DNA of 64,000 nucleotides from an uncultured Lachnospiraceae bacterium (GTDB taxonomy: Bacteria; Bacillota; Clostridia; Lachnospirales; Lachnospiraceae), in NCBI GenBank assembly GCA_934899185.1, contig CAKXYI010000002.1, positions 186,001 to 250,000 of the forward strand, in the 5' to 3' direction. Every line of letters starts with the position of its first letter. The stretch's first letter is position 1. This document shows positions 16,400-24,750 of this stretch, in pieces. The notes below the pieces were generated by a model, which had not been told where the DNA came from, made no database searches, and was given only the letters and a program-made list of their open reading frames with translations. The position numbers and the translations under genes were made by a program.

Positions 16400-16858
16400 A
16401 TGGAAAGAATCAAGAGTTTTACCATAAATCACGATATTCTGATGCCGGGATTTTATATTTCCCGCGTCGATGGCGACATTACCACATATGATATGCGGAC
16501 CAGACGACCAAATATGGGCAATTATATGTCAGATCTGACCATGCATTCTGTGGAGCATATGTTTGCCACATACATTCGAAATTCCGAGATCGCGGATGAT
16601 GTGATCTATTTTGGACCTATGGGATGTCAGACCGGTTTTTATCTGTTGATCCGCAATGCGGACGATAAGCAGGTCTTTGAGATCACCAAAAAGGTCTTGC
16701 AGGAGATCCTTGACCATGAAGGACCGGTATTTGGCGCATCGGCTGTAGAGTGCGGCAATTACCGTAATCTTGACATTGCAGCAGCCAAGGAAGAGTGCAG
16801 GATTTATCTGGAAGTTTTGAAAAAGCAGAAAAATATGGAATTTACCTATCCACAATAG
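16400..16858 (+). CDS. luxS: S-ribosylhomocysteine lyase
   Basis: 152 aa. LuxS signature HSVEH (metal-binding HxxEH, residues 49-53), GPMGCQTGFY with the catalytic Cys, and ECGNY with the third metal ligand. It splits S-ribosylhomocysteine into homocysteine and DPD, the precursor of AI-2. ATG 16400 is preferred over 16391 because AAAGG then lies at a workable distance. It is 28 bases from mtnN, which makes its substrate's precursor step, so the pair recycles S-adenosylhomocysteine. Confidence 0.93.
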   Translation: MERIKSFTINHDILMPGFYISRVDGDITTYDMRTRRPNMGNYMSDLTMHSVEHMFATYIRNSEIADDVIYFGPMGCQTGFYLLIRNADDKQVFEITKKVLQEILDHEGPVFGASAVECGNYRNLDIAAAKEECRIYLEVLKKQKNMEFTYPQ

Positions 16859-16886
16859 GAAAGAAAGGAAATGGAGTAAAGGCAAT

Positions 16887-17573
16887 ATGAAAATTGGTAT
16901 TATCGGAGCAATGCAGATTGAAGTTGACAATTTAAAAGCACATATGGAAAACGTGTCAGAGGAAGTGGTCAGCGGTGTCACCTTTACAAAAGGTACGATC
17001 GGTGGGAAAGAAGTGATCGCGGCGGTCTGTGGTGTTGGAAAAGTATTTGCAGCTATCTGTGCAGAGGCAATGATATTGACTTATCATGTGGACTGTGTGA
17101 TCAACATTGGTGTGGCAGGAACCCTGTGTGATGAACTGGGGGTTATGGATGTTGCCATTGCTAGCCGGGTTGTGCAGCATGACATGAACACATCAGCACT
17201 GGGAGATCCGGTGGGACTTTTATCTGGTTTAAATGAAGTATATCTGCCAGCAGATGAAAAGATTTATTCTGTTATTGAAAAATGCGTGGCTGCAAAGGGC
17301 ATCAATCATAAAGTCGGCACGATAGCAACCGGTGATCTTTTCCTATCCAAGGAAAGTACCAAGCACCATCTGCACGATCGGTTTGGAGCCATTGCGGGCG
17401 AGATGGAAGGTGGAAGTATCGGACAAGTATGTTATGTCAACCAGGTGCCATTTGCCATTTTGCGCAGTATTTCGGATGGAAAAGGCGCAGAGATGGACTA
17501 TGCTACTTTTGCAGAAAAGGCAGCACAGGTCGGCATTGAAGTGATCCTGGACGTGATCGCAGAACTTGCCTAA
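16887..17573 (+). CDS. mtnN: 5'-methylthioadenosine/S-adenosylhomocysteine nucleosidase
   Basis: 228 aa. MKIGIIGAMQIEVDNL start, GVAGTLCDELGVMD, GEMEGGSIGQVCYVN (ribose-binding Glu) and RSISDGKG (catalytic Asp) are the Pfs/MtnN pattern. It removes adenine from S-adenosylhomocysteine and methylthioadenosine in the cytosol, giving S-ribosylhomocysteine for LuxS next door. Length is normal. Confidence 0.93.
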   Translation: MKIGIIGAMQIEVDNLKAHMENVSEEVVSGVTFTKGTIGGKEVIAAVCGVGKVFAAICAEAMILTYHVDCVINIGVAGTLCDELGVMDVAIASRVVQHDMNTSALGDPVGLLSGLNEVYLPADEKIYSVIEKCVAAKGINHKVGTIATGDLFLSKESTKHHLHDRFGAIAGEMEGGSIGQVCYVNQVPFAILRSISDGKGAEMDYATFAEKAAQVGIEVILDVIAELA

Positions 17574-17618
17574 GAGAAAAAAGTAGCATAGACAGAAATA
17601 TAATATGGAGGTAACAGC

Positions 17619-18599
17619 ATGAAAGTAGGAATTTTAGGTTATGGTAATCTGGGACGTGGTGTAGAAAGTGCGATCCGTCAGAATGATGACATGGAGTTGA
17701 CCTGTATTATCACAAGACGTGATCCAAAGTCCATCACACCGGCAACGGAGGGAGTAAAAGTCTATTCTGTAGATGAGATCGAAACTTTAAAAGACGAGAT
17801 CGATGTACTGGTGCTCTGCGGCGGTTCCGCAACAGATCTGCCAAAGCAGACACCGGAATATGCAAAGTATTTTAATGTGATCGACAGTTTCGATACACAT
17901 GCAAGAATCCCGGAGCATTTTGCAGCAGTTGATAAAGTGGCAAAAGAAAATGGACATGTGGCATTGATCTCTTGCGGTTGGGATCCGGGCATGTTCTCTT
18001 TGATGCGTTTATATGGTGCCAGCGTATTGCCGGAAGGACAGGACTATACTTTCTGGGGCAAGGGCGTCAGCCAGGGACACTCTGATGCGATCCGTCGTGT
18101 CGCAGGTGTAAAAAATGGCAAACAGTATACGATTCCGGTCGAGAGTGCTTTAGAGGCAGTTCGTGCAGGCAAGAATCCGGAACTTTCCACACGCGAGAAA
18201 CACACCAGAGAATGTTTTGTCGTACCGGAAGAAGGGGCAGACCTTGCAAAGATAGAAGAAGAGATCAAGACGATGCCAAACTACTTTGCAGATTATGATA
18301 CCACGGTACATTTTATCACAGAGGAAGAATTTGCCAGAGACCATGCAGGTATCCCACACGGTGGATTTGTATTCCGCACAGGTGTGACAGGGCTTGAAAA
18401 AGAGCATAAGCATGTGATCGAGTATAGCCTGAAATTGGATTCCAATCCGGAATTTACATCCTCTGTTATCCTAGCATTTGCCAGAGCCATCTATCGTCTG
18501 TCAGAAGAAGGCGAGAGCGGATGCAAGACCGTATTTGATATTGCTCCGGCATATCTGAGCCAGCTTTCAGCAGAAGAATTACGTGCACATATGCTGTAA
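17619..18599 (+). CDS. ddh: meso-Diaminopimelate D-dehydrogenase
   Basis: 326 aa. N-terminal Rossmann motif VGILGYGNLGRGVE, then DSFDTHARIPEHFAAVD, SCGWDPGMFSLMR, WGKGVSQGHSDAIRR and a C-terminal PAYLSQLSAEELRAHML. This NADPH enzyme makes meso-DAP directly from tetrahydrodipicolinate by reductive amination, the short branch of lysine and peptidoglycan precursor synthesis. Strong RBS TGGAGG. A strong terminator follows at 18611. Confidence 0.93.
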   Translation: MKVGILGYGNLGRGVESAIRQNDDMELTCIITRRDPKSITPATEGVKVYSVDEIETLKDEIDVLVLCGGSATDLPKQTPEYAKYFNVIDSFDTHARIPEHFAAVDKVAKENGHVALISCGWDPGMFSLMRLYGASVLPEGQDYTFWGKGVSQGHSDAIRRVAGVKNGKQYTIPVESALEAVRAGKNPELSTREKHTRECFVVPEEGADLAKIEEEIKTMPNYFADYDTTVHFITEEEFARDHAGIPHGGFVFRTGVTGLEKEHKHVIEYSLKLDSNPEFTSSVILAFARAIYRLSEEGESGCKTVFDIAPAYLSQLSAEELRAHML

Positions 18600-18610
18600 A
18601 AAGCCAATGC

Positions 18611-18646
18611 AAAACGCCTGACGGTTTATCCGTCAGGCGTTTTTAT
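18611..18646 (+). terminator. Terminator after ddh
   Basis: 14-bp perfect stem (18611-18624 with 18630-18643), loop TTTAT, T-run. Confidence 0.9.
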
Positions 18647-18676
18647 TAAAGGAAAAAATATTAAAAAGATGTGAAA

Positions 18677-18841
18677 TTAGCGAAATAATTTAGAAAAGAA
18701 CGCCGATAGCATCTGCATAAAATTCTCCTTTTTTGCTACCAACTGATCGCAATAATCATAGCGCTCAGTTCTTACCCACTCAGGAGTAGGAGTACGAATT
18801 CCAAGTTCTGACAAACTATCAATGTAACCTACAGTAAGCAT
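18677..18841 (-). CDS. Small hypothetical protein (54 aa)
   Basis: 54 aa on the minus strand: MLTVGYIDSLSELGIRTPTP, then EWVRTERYDYC and a C-terminal amphipathic MLSAFFSKLFR. GGAGG lies 8 bases before this ATG, so the longer upstream frame is not used. Further upstream, TTCAAC-GAAA-GTTGAA forms a small hairpin in the leader. No family recognised. Confidence 0.5.
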   Translation of the reverse strand: MLTVGYIDSLSELGIRTPTPEWVRTERYDYCDQLVAKKENFMQMLSAFFSKLFR

Positions 18842-19048
18842 ACCAAACACCTCCGTCGATCTTCCTTCAACTTTCGTTGAACCTCTTTTCTGTTTACATC
18901 TATATTGTAGCACAAGAAAGAGAGAAGACTATGGGTTGAAAACTTGAAAAAAAACGATAATATTGTGACGACAGCACAAAAAAGTGCTATACTATAGCAA
19001 GAAGTAGGAAAAAGCAGGATAAAAGAGACAAACTTTGGGAGAAAACAG

Positions 19049-20215
19049 ATGGGATTTACAGTGGAAGATATGCTGATCATTGCCAGAGACAAGTATAAAA
19101 TGGAATTGGTGGCAGGGCGAAATGGCTGGGCAAATTCGATCTCCTGGCTTTTGATGGTAGAAGATACGACCATTATGGAGAATTTTAAAGGAAAGGAATT
19201 GGCGGTCACCATGGGGGCAGGTTTTCGCACGGAGCAGGATCTTCTTTCTCTGGTGGAGATTTTGGACAGACATCATGCAGCGGGACTTGTGGTAAATACC
19301 GGGTATTACGTAAAGGAAATACCGGCGAGCGTGCGTGCCTATTGCAATGCCCATGATCTGCCTTTGCTACAAGTGCCCTGGGTAATTGAGATGTCTGAGA
19401 TGATCAAAGATCTGACGGTGCGGATCTTTTTGCAGACGGAGACGGATGAACAGATCTCGTCTGCCTTTATCAAGTCCATCGAACGCCCGCAACGTACCGA
19501 AGAATATCGCGAAAAATTATCGGCATCCTTTGATGTAGACGGGAAATTTCAGGTCGTGCTCATCACGACGGAGGGCTTGGACAGCATGGATACGCTGGAT
19601 CGCAAGAGGATCGGCTACCGTTTGCAGATCTATATGGAGAATGTATCGCACAATGCGCATTTCTTTTACTACAACGGCTATTTTGCTGTCATCATGAATG
19701 AGGTCAGTGAAGCCCAGAAAGAGGATATCATTCAGGGATTTCTCATGCGTACGAGACACCGTATGCCGGATAAGACGATTTATTGCGGGGAAGGATCTGC
19801 CGTTTTGGATGTGGCAAATGTGCATATTTCTTTTGCCAGAGCGGAGTATGCCCTAAGATCAGCTATGCAAACAAAACAGACTTTTTTACAATTTGACAAA
19901 CTGGGTGTCGAGCGGATCCTGTATTCGGTATCGGATCAGTTGCTCATGCAGCAGATGGGGAATCAGACATTACAGCCGCTTTTGGACTATGATGTCGGAC
20001 ATCATGCGGATCTTGTGGAGACTCTATTTTGTTATTTGAAAAATAACGGCAGTGTCAAGGCGGTCGCGGAGGAGATGTTCATCCACAAAAATACCATTGT
20101 TTACCGCATGAGCAAGATCAAGGAATTGTTGCAGACAGACCTAGAATCCGGCGAGGATCGCATGACATATTATCTGGCATGTCTGATCGTGCAAAATTAT
20201 TTTGAAAAAAGATGA
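19049..20215 (+). CDS. PucR-family transcriptional regulator
   Basis: 388 aa. N-terminal PucR sensor domain (about residues 3-125; TVEDMLIIARDKYKMELVAG, ...GADEQ-like region with GLVVNTGYYVKEIP), a middle GGDEF-like degenerate domain, and a C-terminal helix-turn-helix (about 325-380: NGSVKAVAEEMFIHKNTIVYRM). This family controls purine or amino-acid catabolism genes. No target is obvious next to it; purine genes lie elsewhere in the window at 31.5 and 50.7 kb. GGGAGA supports the start. Confidence 0.85.
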   Translation: MGFTVEDMLIIARDKYKMELVAGRNGWANSISWLLMVEDTTIMENFKGKELAVTMGAGFRTEQDLLSLVEILDRHHAAGLVVNTGYYVKEIPASVRAYCNAHDLPLLQVPWVIEMSEMIKDLTVRIFLQTETDEQISSAFIKSIERPQRTEEYREKLSASFDVDGKFQVVLITTEGLDSMDTLDRKRIGYRLQIYMENVSHNAHFFYYNGYFAVIMNEVSEAQKEDIIQGFLMRTRHRMPDKTIYCGEGSAVLDVANVHISFARAEYALRSAMQTKQTFLQFDKLGVERILYSVSDQLLMQQMGNQTLQPLLDYDVGHHADLVETLFCYLKNNGSVKAVAEEMFIHKNTIVYRMSKIKELLQTDLESGEDRMTYYLACLIVQNYFEKR

Positions 20216-20302
20216 AATTTTATACGAAATGTAGAAAATATGTACTTGCATTTTCTGTGGCTGCGTTATGATATAGAAAATAGAGTGCAGAGGAGGAAAA
20301 AT

Positions 20303-20533
20303 ATGCATTATTTAAAAGATGGCGCTGATATTGTGCAGTTGATCAAAAAGACAAAGGAGTGTGCTGGTGAAGTATTGCTGATAACAGGTGAGGGAGACAG
20401 ATTAAACTTAAAGTCCACCTTATCCCAGTATGTATGCGTGGCAATGGTTGCAAAGCCTGAGATCCTTTTGAGAAGCAGCATTGAATGCTCAGAAGAAGAC
20501 GCAAAGGTTTTGGCTGACTTTGTAGAAGCATAG
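20303..20533 (+). CDS. Small HPr-like protein, no active-site His
   Basis: 76 aa. The segment GDRLNLKSTLSQYVCVA recalls the 'LNLKSIL' helix region of HPr phosphocarriers, and the length and strand/helix order fit, but the phosphorylatable His region of HPr is absent (the position holds LKDGADIVQ). The ATG at 20303 is preceded by GAGGAGG, so the longer upstream frame is not used. Function unknown; the HPr-like fold is an inference. Confidence 0.55.
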   Translation: MHYLKDGADIVQLIKKTKECAGEVLLITGEGDRLNLKSTLSQYVCVAMVAKPEILLRSSIECSEEDAKVLADFVEA

Positions 20534-20551
20534 ACCGACACGGTGCAGAAG

Positions 20552-20594
20552 ATACCGCCCGGGGCAGAAAGGAACTGTCTGGGCGGTATTTTTA
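20552..20594 (+). terminator. Terminator after the HPr-like gene
   Basis: ATACCGCCC (20552-20560) pairs with GGGCGGTAT (20581-20589), then TTTTTA. Confidence 0.8.
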
Positions 20595-20610
20595 TGTGCA
20601 AATGCATGCT

Positions 20611-20639
20611 TTTTCATTTAGCGAGAAGTATGCTATAAT
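20611..20639 (+). promoter_or_regulatory. Predicted promoter of the helicase gene, giving a leaderless transcript
   Basis: TTTTCA (20611-20616), 17-base spacer, TATAAT (20634-20639). Only 8 bases separate the -10 from the ATG at 20648. Confidence 0.55.
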
Positions 20640-20647
20640 TCAAAAAT

Positions 20648-22837
20648 ATGCTCACACTAGACGAATTTATCAAAGAATTTCATATTACACTAAATGACCA
20701 GCAACTGGCGGCGGTGCAAGCCATAGAAGAACCTACCCTGCTTCTGGCGGTTCCAGGATCGGGCAAGACGACAGTCCTTGTGACCCGCATCGGTTATATG
20801 GTCTACTGCAAGGAAATTGCACCGGAAGAAATATTGGTCGTTACCTACAACGTTGCCGCAAAGGGCGACATGCAAAGACGCTGTAAAAAGATGTTTGGTG
20901 AGGATTTATCTACGCGAGTGGAATTTCGTACTATCAATGGCATATGTGCAAAGGCGATCGCCATGTATAGTCGTATGGTAGGAAAACAGGCATTTGAACT
21001 GCTGAGTGATGAGGGAGAAAAGGCGCGGATCCTTGCCGGGATCTATCAGCGGATCGAGCATGATTTTCCGAGCGAGAATGACTTGTCAGATCTGGCAACA
21101 CGCATCACCTACATCAAGAACCGCATGTTGTCTAAGGAAGAGATCGCGCATCTAAATGCGGAGTGCGACTATGATCTTGCCCGGATTTATGAGGCATATC
21201 GGCGGGAAATGCGCACACGCAGTCTCATGGATTTTGACGACCAGATGGTCTATGCTTACACCATGTTTCGCAGTGCTCCGGCACTCTTGGATGCCTTCTG
21301 GGATCGTTATTCATATATCATGGTGGATGAAGCCCAGGATACTTCCAAGATCCAGCATGCCATCATAGAATTTCTTGCAGGCAGGGAGCATCATCTCTTT
21401 ATGGTTGGGGATGAAGATCAGAGTATCTATGGATTTCGTGCCGCCTATCCGGAGGCACTGCTTTCTTTTGAAGAACGCTATCCGGGGGCGCGGATCCTTT
21501 TGATGGAGACCAATTATCGGTCGAATGCCGGCATTGTCGCGGCGGCGGATGCCTTTATCCGGCAGAATACACTGCGCCATGAAAAACATATGCGTCCTTG
21601 GCACCAGGAGGCAGGCGCGATCCGTACAATCGACATAGTCCGCAGAAAAGGACAGTATGGCTATTTGCTCAAAGTGGCACGGAGTCTGATGGAAAAGGAT
21701 GCAGAGGGACAAAAAACGACGGCGGTACTTTATCGCGATAATGAGAGTGCACTGCCTCTGATCGATCTTTTGGAAAAGCAGGAGATCCCTTACCGCATCA
21801 AGAATGCAGAGATCTCTTTTTTCTCTCACCGCATTGTAAATGACATCAGAAATATCATCCTTTTTGCTGCAGATACGACCAATACGGAACTCTTTTTGCA
21901 GATCTACTATAAATTACAGTTCTTTATCAAAAAGGCGGATGCGGAAGCCATCTGCGTCCGGGCAAAAAGAGAGGAGACCAGTGTCTTTGATGCGGCACTT
22001 TCTTATTATGGCGAGGGCGATTGGACGGCAGGAAAAGTCAAAGCCATGCGCACCCATATGGCAAATATGATGCGGGAACCGGCAGACAAGGCATTGTTCC
22101 GTATTCTAAATCCCATGGGATATCTGGATTATGTCGAGCGTTCCAGATTAAAAAATACAAAGACGGAGATCTTACAGATGCTTGCGCAGGGAGAAAGATC
22201 ACCTTTGGCATTGGTAGAACGGCTGGATGCATTGGCAGAGATCCTGCGCAATAAAGAAGATGACAGAGGGGCAAAACTGGTCTTATCCACGATACACTCC
22301 AGCAAGGGCTTGGAATATGACACAGTCTATCTTCTGGATGTGACGGATGGGCTCTTCCCGGAGACAGTTCTGACATCTTACCGTGGTGCTGACAAAGAGG
22401 AGATCGCGGCGTATGAAGAAGAAAGAAGGCTCTTTTATGTGGGGATCACGCGGGCAAAAGAAAATCTGATCCTTTTTCATGCAAAGACGAGATCGACTTT
22501 TTTAGAGCAACTTCTGCCGGATCTGCGAGGAAGCGAGACGGAGGCAGAACATATAGCCCAAAGACCAAGCCCAAAGAAAACAAGTCTACAGGCAGATGGA
22601 CAAAAGGCACTGGCGCGTTTTGCGTCCAGCAGAGAGTCCTACTCCAAGCAGGGGATCATTCTCAACGTGCATCCGGGCGACATCGTGCTCCACAGCAAAT
22701 ATGGCAGGGGCGAGGTTGGAGCCCTCTTGGAAAAAACTGGAAAGATCCGTGTGTCTTTTGATGGCATCAACAAGACTTTTGCTTACCCCGGGGTCTTTTT
22801 AAACGGCAACCTGGTCGTGGAGGAGGAAGAACTATAG
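20648..22837 (+). CDS. UvrD/PcrA-type ATP-dependent DNA helicase
   Basis: 729 aa superfamily 1A helicase. Motif I AVPGSGKTTVLV, motif II VDEAQDTS, motif III GDEDQSIYGFRAA, motif IV region METNYRSNAGI, motif V TIHSSKGLEYDTVYL, motif VI VGITRAKENLILF. Translocates on single-stranded DNA and unwinds duplexes in repair. A C-terminal tail (about 665-725: GDIVLHSKYGRGEV) resembles the UvrD/PcrA C-terminal Tudor-like piece. No RBS is visible; the -10 lies directly upstream of the ATG. There is no later in-frame start that keeps motif I. Confidence 0.88.
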   Translation: MLTLDEFIKEFHITLNDQQLAAVQAIEEPTLLLAVPGSGKTTVLVTRIGYMVYCKEIAPEEILVVTYNVAAKGDMQRRCKKMFGEDLSTRVEFRTINGICAKAIAMYSRMVGKQAFELLSDEGEKARILAGIYQRIEHDFPSENDLSDLATRITYIKNRMLSKEEIAHLNAECDYDLARIYEAYRREMRTRSLMDFDDQMVYAYTMFRSAPALLDAFWDRYSYIMVDEAQDTSKIQHAIIEFLAGREHHLFMVGDEDQSIYGFRAAYPEALLSFEERYPGARILLMETNYRSNAGIVAAADAFIRQNTLRHEKHMRPWHQEAGAIRTIDIVRRKGQYGYLLKVARSLMEKDAEGQKTTAVLYRDNESALPLIDLLEKQEIPYRIKNAEISFFSHRIVNDIRNIILFAADTTNTELFLQIYYKLQFFIKKADAEAICVRAKREETSVFDAALSYYGEGDWTAGKVKAMRTHMANMMREPADKALFRILNPMGYLDYVERSRLKNTKTEILQMLAQGERSPLALVERLDALAEILRNKEDDRGAKLVLSTIHSSKGLEYDTVYLLDVTDGLFPETVLTSYRGADKEEIAAYEEERRLFYVGITRAKENLILFHAKTRSTFLEQLLPDLRGSETEAEHIAQRPSPKKTSLQADGQKALARFASSRESYSKQGIILNVHPGDIVLHSKYGRGEVGALLEKTGKIRVSFDGINKTFAYPGVFLNGNLVVEEEEL

Positions 22838-22909
22838 TATATCAGGAAGTGAAGGATGGTGCTATGGCAGGCTTTAAGTATTTTACAATCCAATAGAGTA
22901 GAGAAATCC

Positions 22910-22937
22910 TTGAAAAATGTGAAAATAGTGGTATCAT
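22910..22937 (+). promoter_or_regulatory. Predicted promoter of the TPR-like/GGDEF gene
   Basis: TTGAAA (22910-22915), 16-base spacer, TATCAT (22932-22937). Confidence 0.6.
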
Positions 22938-22974
22938 AGTTATAGATAAATAATTCAGTGGAAAATGGATTAGG

Positions 22975-23040
22975 AACAGCAGGAATATGTGAGATCATAG
23001 ATGATCTTTGGGTGTTCCTGCTGTTTTCGTATTATTTTTT
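22975..23040 (+). promoter_or_regulatory. Leader hairpin with T-rich tail before the GGDEF gene
   Basis: AACAGCAGGAA (22975-22985) pairs with TTCCTGCTGTT (23015-23025); a second stem (GATCAT with ATGATC) fits inside it. TTTTCGTATTATTTTTT follows. It lies between the predicted promoter and the GGDEF start, so it may be an attenuator. Confidence 0.5.
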
Positions 23041-23071
23041 ACACAAGATAAGGAAGGAAATAAACTGTATC

Positions 23072-24703
23072 ATGGAAAGGTTTGAACCGGAAATCGAGGC
23101 ATGCATAGCAGAGATAAAAGAGAAGTTTCCAATGATCTATACCCCTTTGTATCGGCAGATTCGCAGTTATTGCGAAAAGTTGTTTGAGTATGCAGCGAGA
23201 GAGCAGTCGGATTATCTCTTTGCGCTTGCGTATTTTTATATGATGGAGTATTATGCCTCGGATAATGACTGTGTCAATGCGATCAGTTGTGGGCATGAGG
23301 GTATCAAATACCAGTTGGCAGCACAAGAGTATGAATTGGTGGCACGGACATACAATGTACTTGGTGTATGCAATTTTGCCATGGGAAATTTTACCAAGGC
23401 GGTCGATTATTATTTATCCGGTATTGATTACAGTAAGGAATATCATTTTGTGCAGATCCATGGGATGGCGGCGTCCAACCTGGCAGATCTTTTCCGTTAC
23501 AACAGCGTCTATGAGAGAGCCATGTTTTATTATGCTGAGGCCGAGGAGTACATCTTAAAGAGCGCGGAAGCAGAGACAAGGGAAACGATCTTTAATAACA
23601 TGAACTGCATGCTTTGCAATAAGGGCTATTGCCTTTTGAACATTGGCAAGGTTGATGAGGCGACAGAATGCGGTGAGCACATCTTAGACAATATTTACAA
23701 GAACCCGGATACCCCTTATATTCAGTTTAGCGTACATACCTTTTTAGCGACACTCTATCTGGCGCGTGGTGAGCGGAGTAAGGCAGAATTTCATCTTGGC
23801 ATGGCGCAAAAGGATTTTCACCAGAGCGATAATTACACGGATTATCTGGACGATATCCGTGCTTACATTCAATTATATATGGATCTGGAACGGTACGATG
23901 AAGTGATAAGGATTCTCAATTATTTCCTCAAAAAGTGCGAGAAGGACAACGCATCGTTTTTTATCTATAGTATGTTTATGGAAAAACGTATCCGTTGCGC
24001 CTCTATCCTAAAGGATGAGGTGGGCTATCTGGAATATACCAAGAACTTTCTGGAAAGTTACTGGGAGCGTGGCATTTACAATCTGGAAGCCGTTGTGCAG
24101 GCAGAGAGTGCGCACAACGAGCACAAGCGTATCATGCATATGCAAAAGGAAATCACAGAGCAGAATGAAAAACTCATGATCAAGTCCAATCATGATGCCC
24201 TAACGGGACTGCCAAACCGTGCATACTGGCACAGTTATGCAGAAGATGCGCTGGGAAAGGCGATCCGCAACGGTACGACCTTTGGCGTTGAGATCTTGGA
24301 TATTGATTTCTTCAAATCGGTCAATGATACTTATGGACATATCGAGGGCGATCATTATCTGGTACATGTAGCAGATGCTCTCAGCAGTCTGGTGCAGGAA
24401 AATGAGGATGTTTTTGCTGCACGTTATGGTGGGGATGAATTTGTCCTTGTCTATACCGGCAAGACAGATGATGAAATCTGTCAGATGATGGAACATCTCA
24501 AAAGCAACATGGAGCGTATTGCACTGCCTGGCCCAGGTCCTGTGGGCGTAGATTATATTACCTTATCGCAGGGATGTTGTCACTGTGTGCCGGAGACAAA
24601 GAACCGTTTGTGGGATTATCTTGCAATGGCGGACAAACTCCTGTATCAGGTCAAAAAAGACGGCAAGAATAATTACAAAGTAGGAAGTTGGATAACAGAG
24701 TAG
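23072..24703 (+). CDS. Cytosolic diguanylate cyclase with helical (TPR-like) sensor region
   Basis: 543 aa. Residues 1-360 are helical with repeated TPR-like pairs (for example YNVLGVCNFAMGNFTKAVDYYLSG, FLATLYLARGERSKAEFHLGMA). A short coiled coil (MQKEITEQNEKLMIKSN) leads into a GGDEF domain (about 375-540: NHDALTGLPNRAYW, ILDIDFFKSVNDTYGH, ARYGGDEFVLVY). The intact GGDEF motif predicts c-di-GMP synthesis. There is no membrane helix. The start is the ATG at 23072, with AAGGAAGG 13 bases upstream, a little far; an upstream start in the same frame at 22958 lacks any RBS. Confidence 0.85.
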   Translation: MERFEPEIEACIAEIKEKFPMIYTPLYRQIRSYCEKLFEYAAREQSDYLFALAYFYMMEYYASDNDCVNAISCGHEGIKYQLAAQEYELVARTYNVLGVCNFAMGNFTKAVDYYLSGIDYSKEYHFVQIHGMAASNLADLFRYNSVYERAMFYYAEAEEYILKSAEAETRETIFNNMNCMLCNKGYCLLNIGKVDEATECGEHILDNIYKNPDTPYIQFSVHTFLATLYLARGERSKAEFHLGMAQKDFHQSDNYTDYLDDIRAYIQLYMDLERYDEVIRILNYFLKKCEKDNASFFIYSMFMEKRIRCASILKDEVGYLEYTKNFLESYWERGIYNLEAVVQAESAHNEHKRIMHMQKEITEQNEKLMIKSNHDALTGLPNRAYWHSYAEDALGKAIRNGTTFGVEILDIDFFKSVNDTYGHIEGDHYLVHVADALSSLVQENEDVFAARYGGDEFVLVYTGKTDDEICQMMEHLKSNMERIALPGPGPVGVDYITLSQGCCHCVPETKNRLWDYLAMADKLLYQVKKDGKNNYKVGSWITE

Positions 24704-24717
24704 TTTCTGACAAAAAG

Positions 24718-24750
24718 AAGGCGGTCCCTTATTTGGGATCGCCTTTTGTT
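24718..24750. terminator. Bidirectional terminator between GGDEF and esterase genes
   Basis: 11-bp stem (24718-24728 with 24735-24745, one G-T) between two convergent genes, with AAAAAGAAG before and TTTTG after. It overlaps the last codons of the esterase. Confidence 0.85.
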
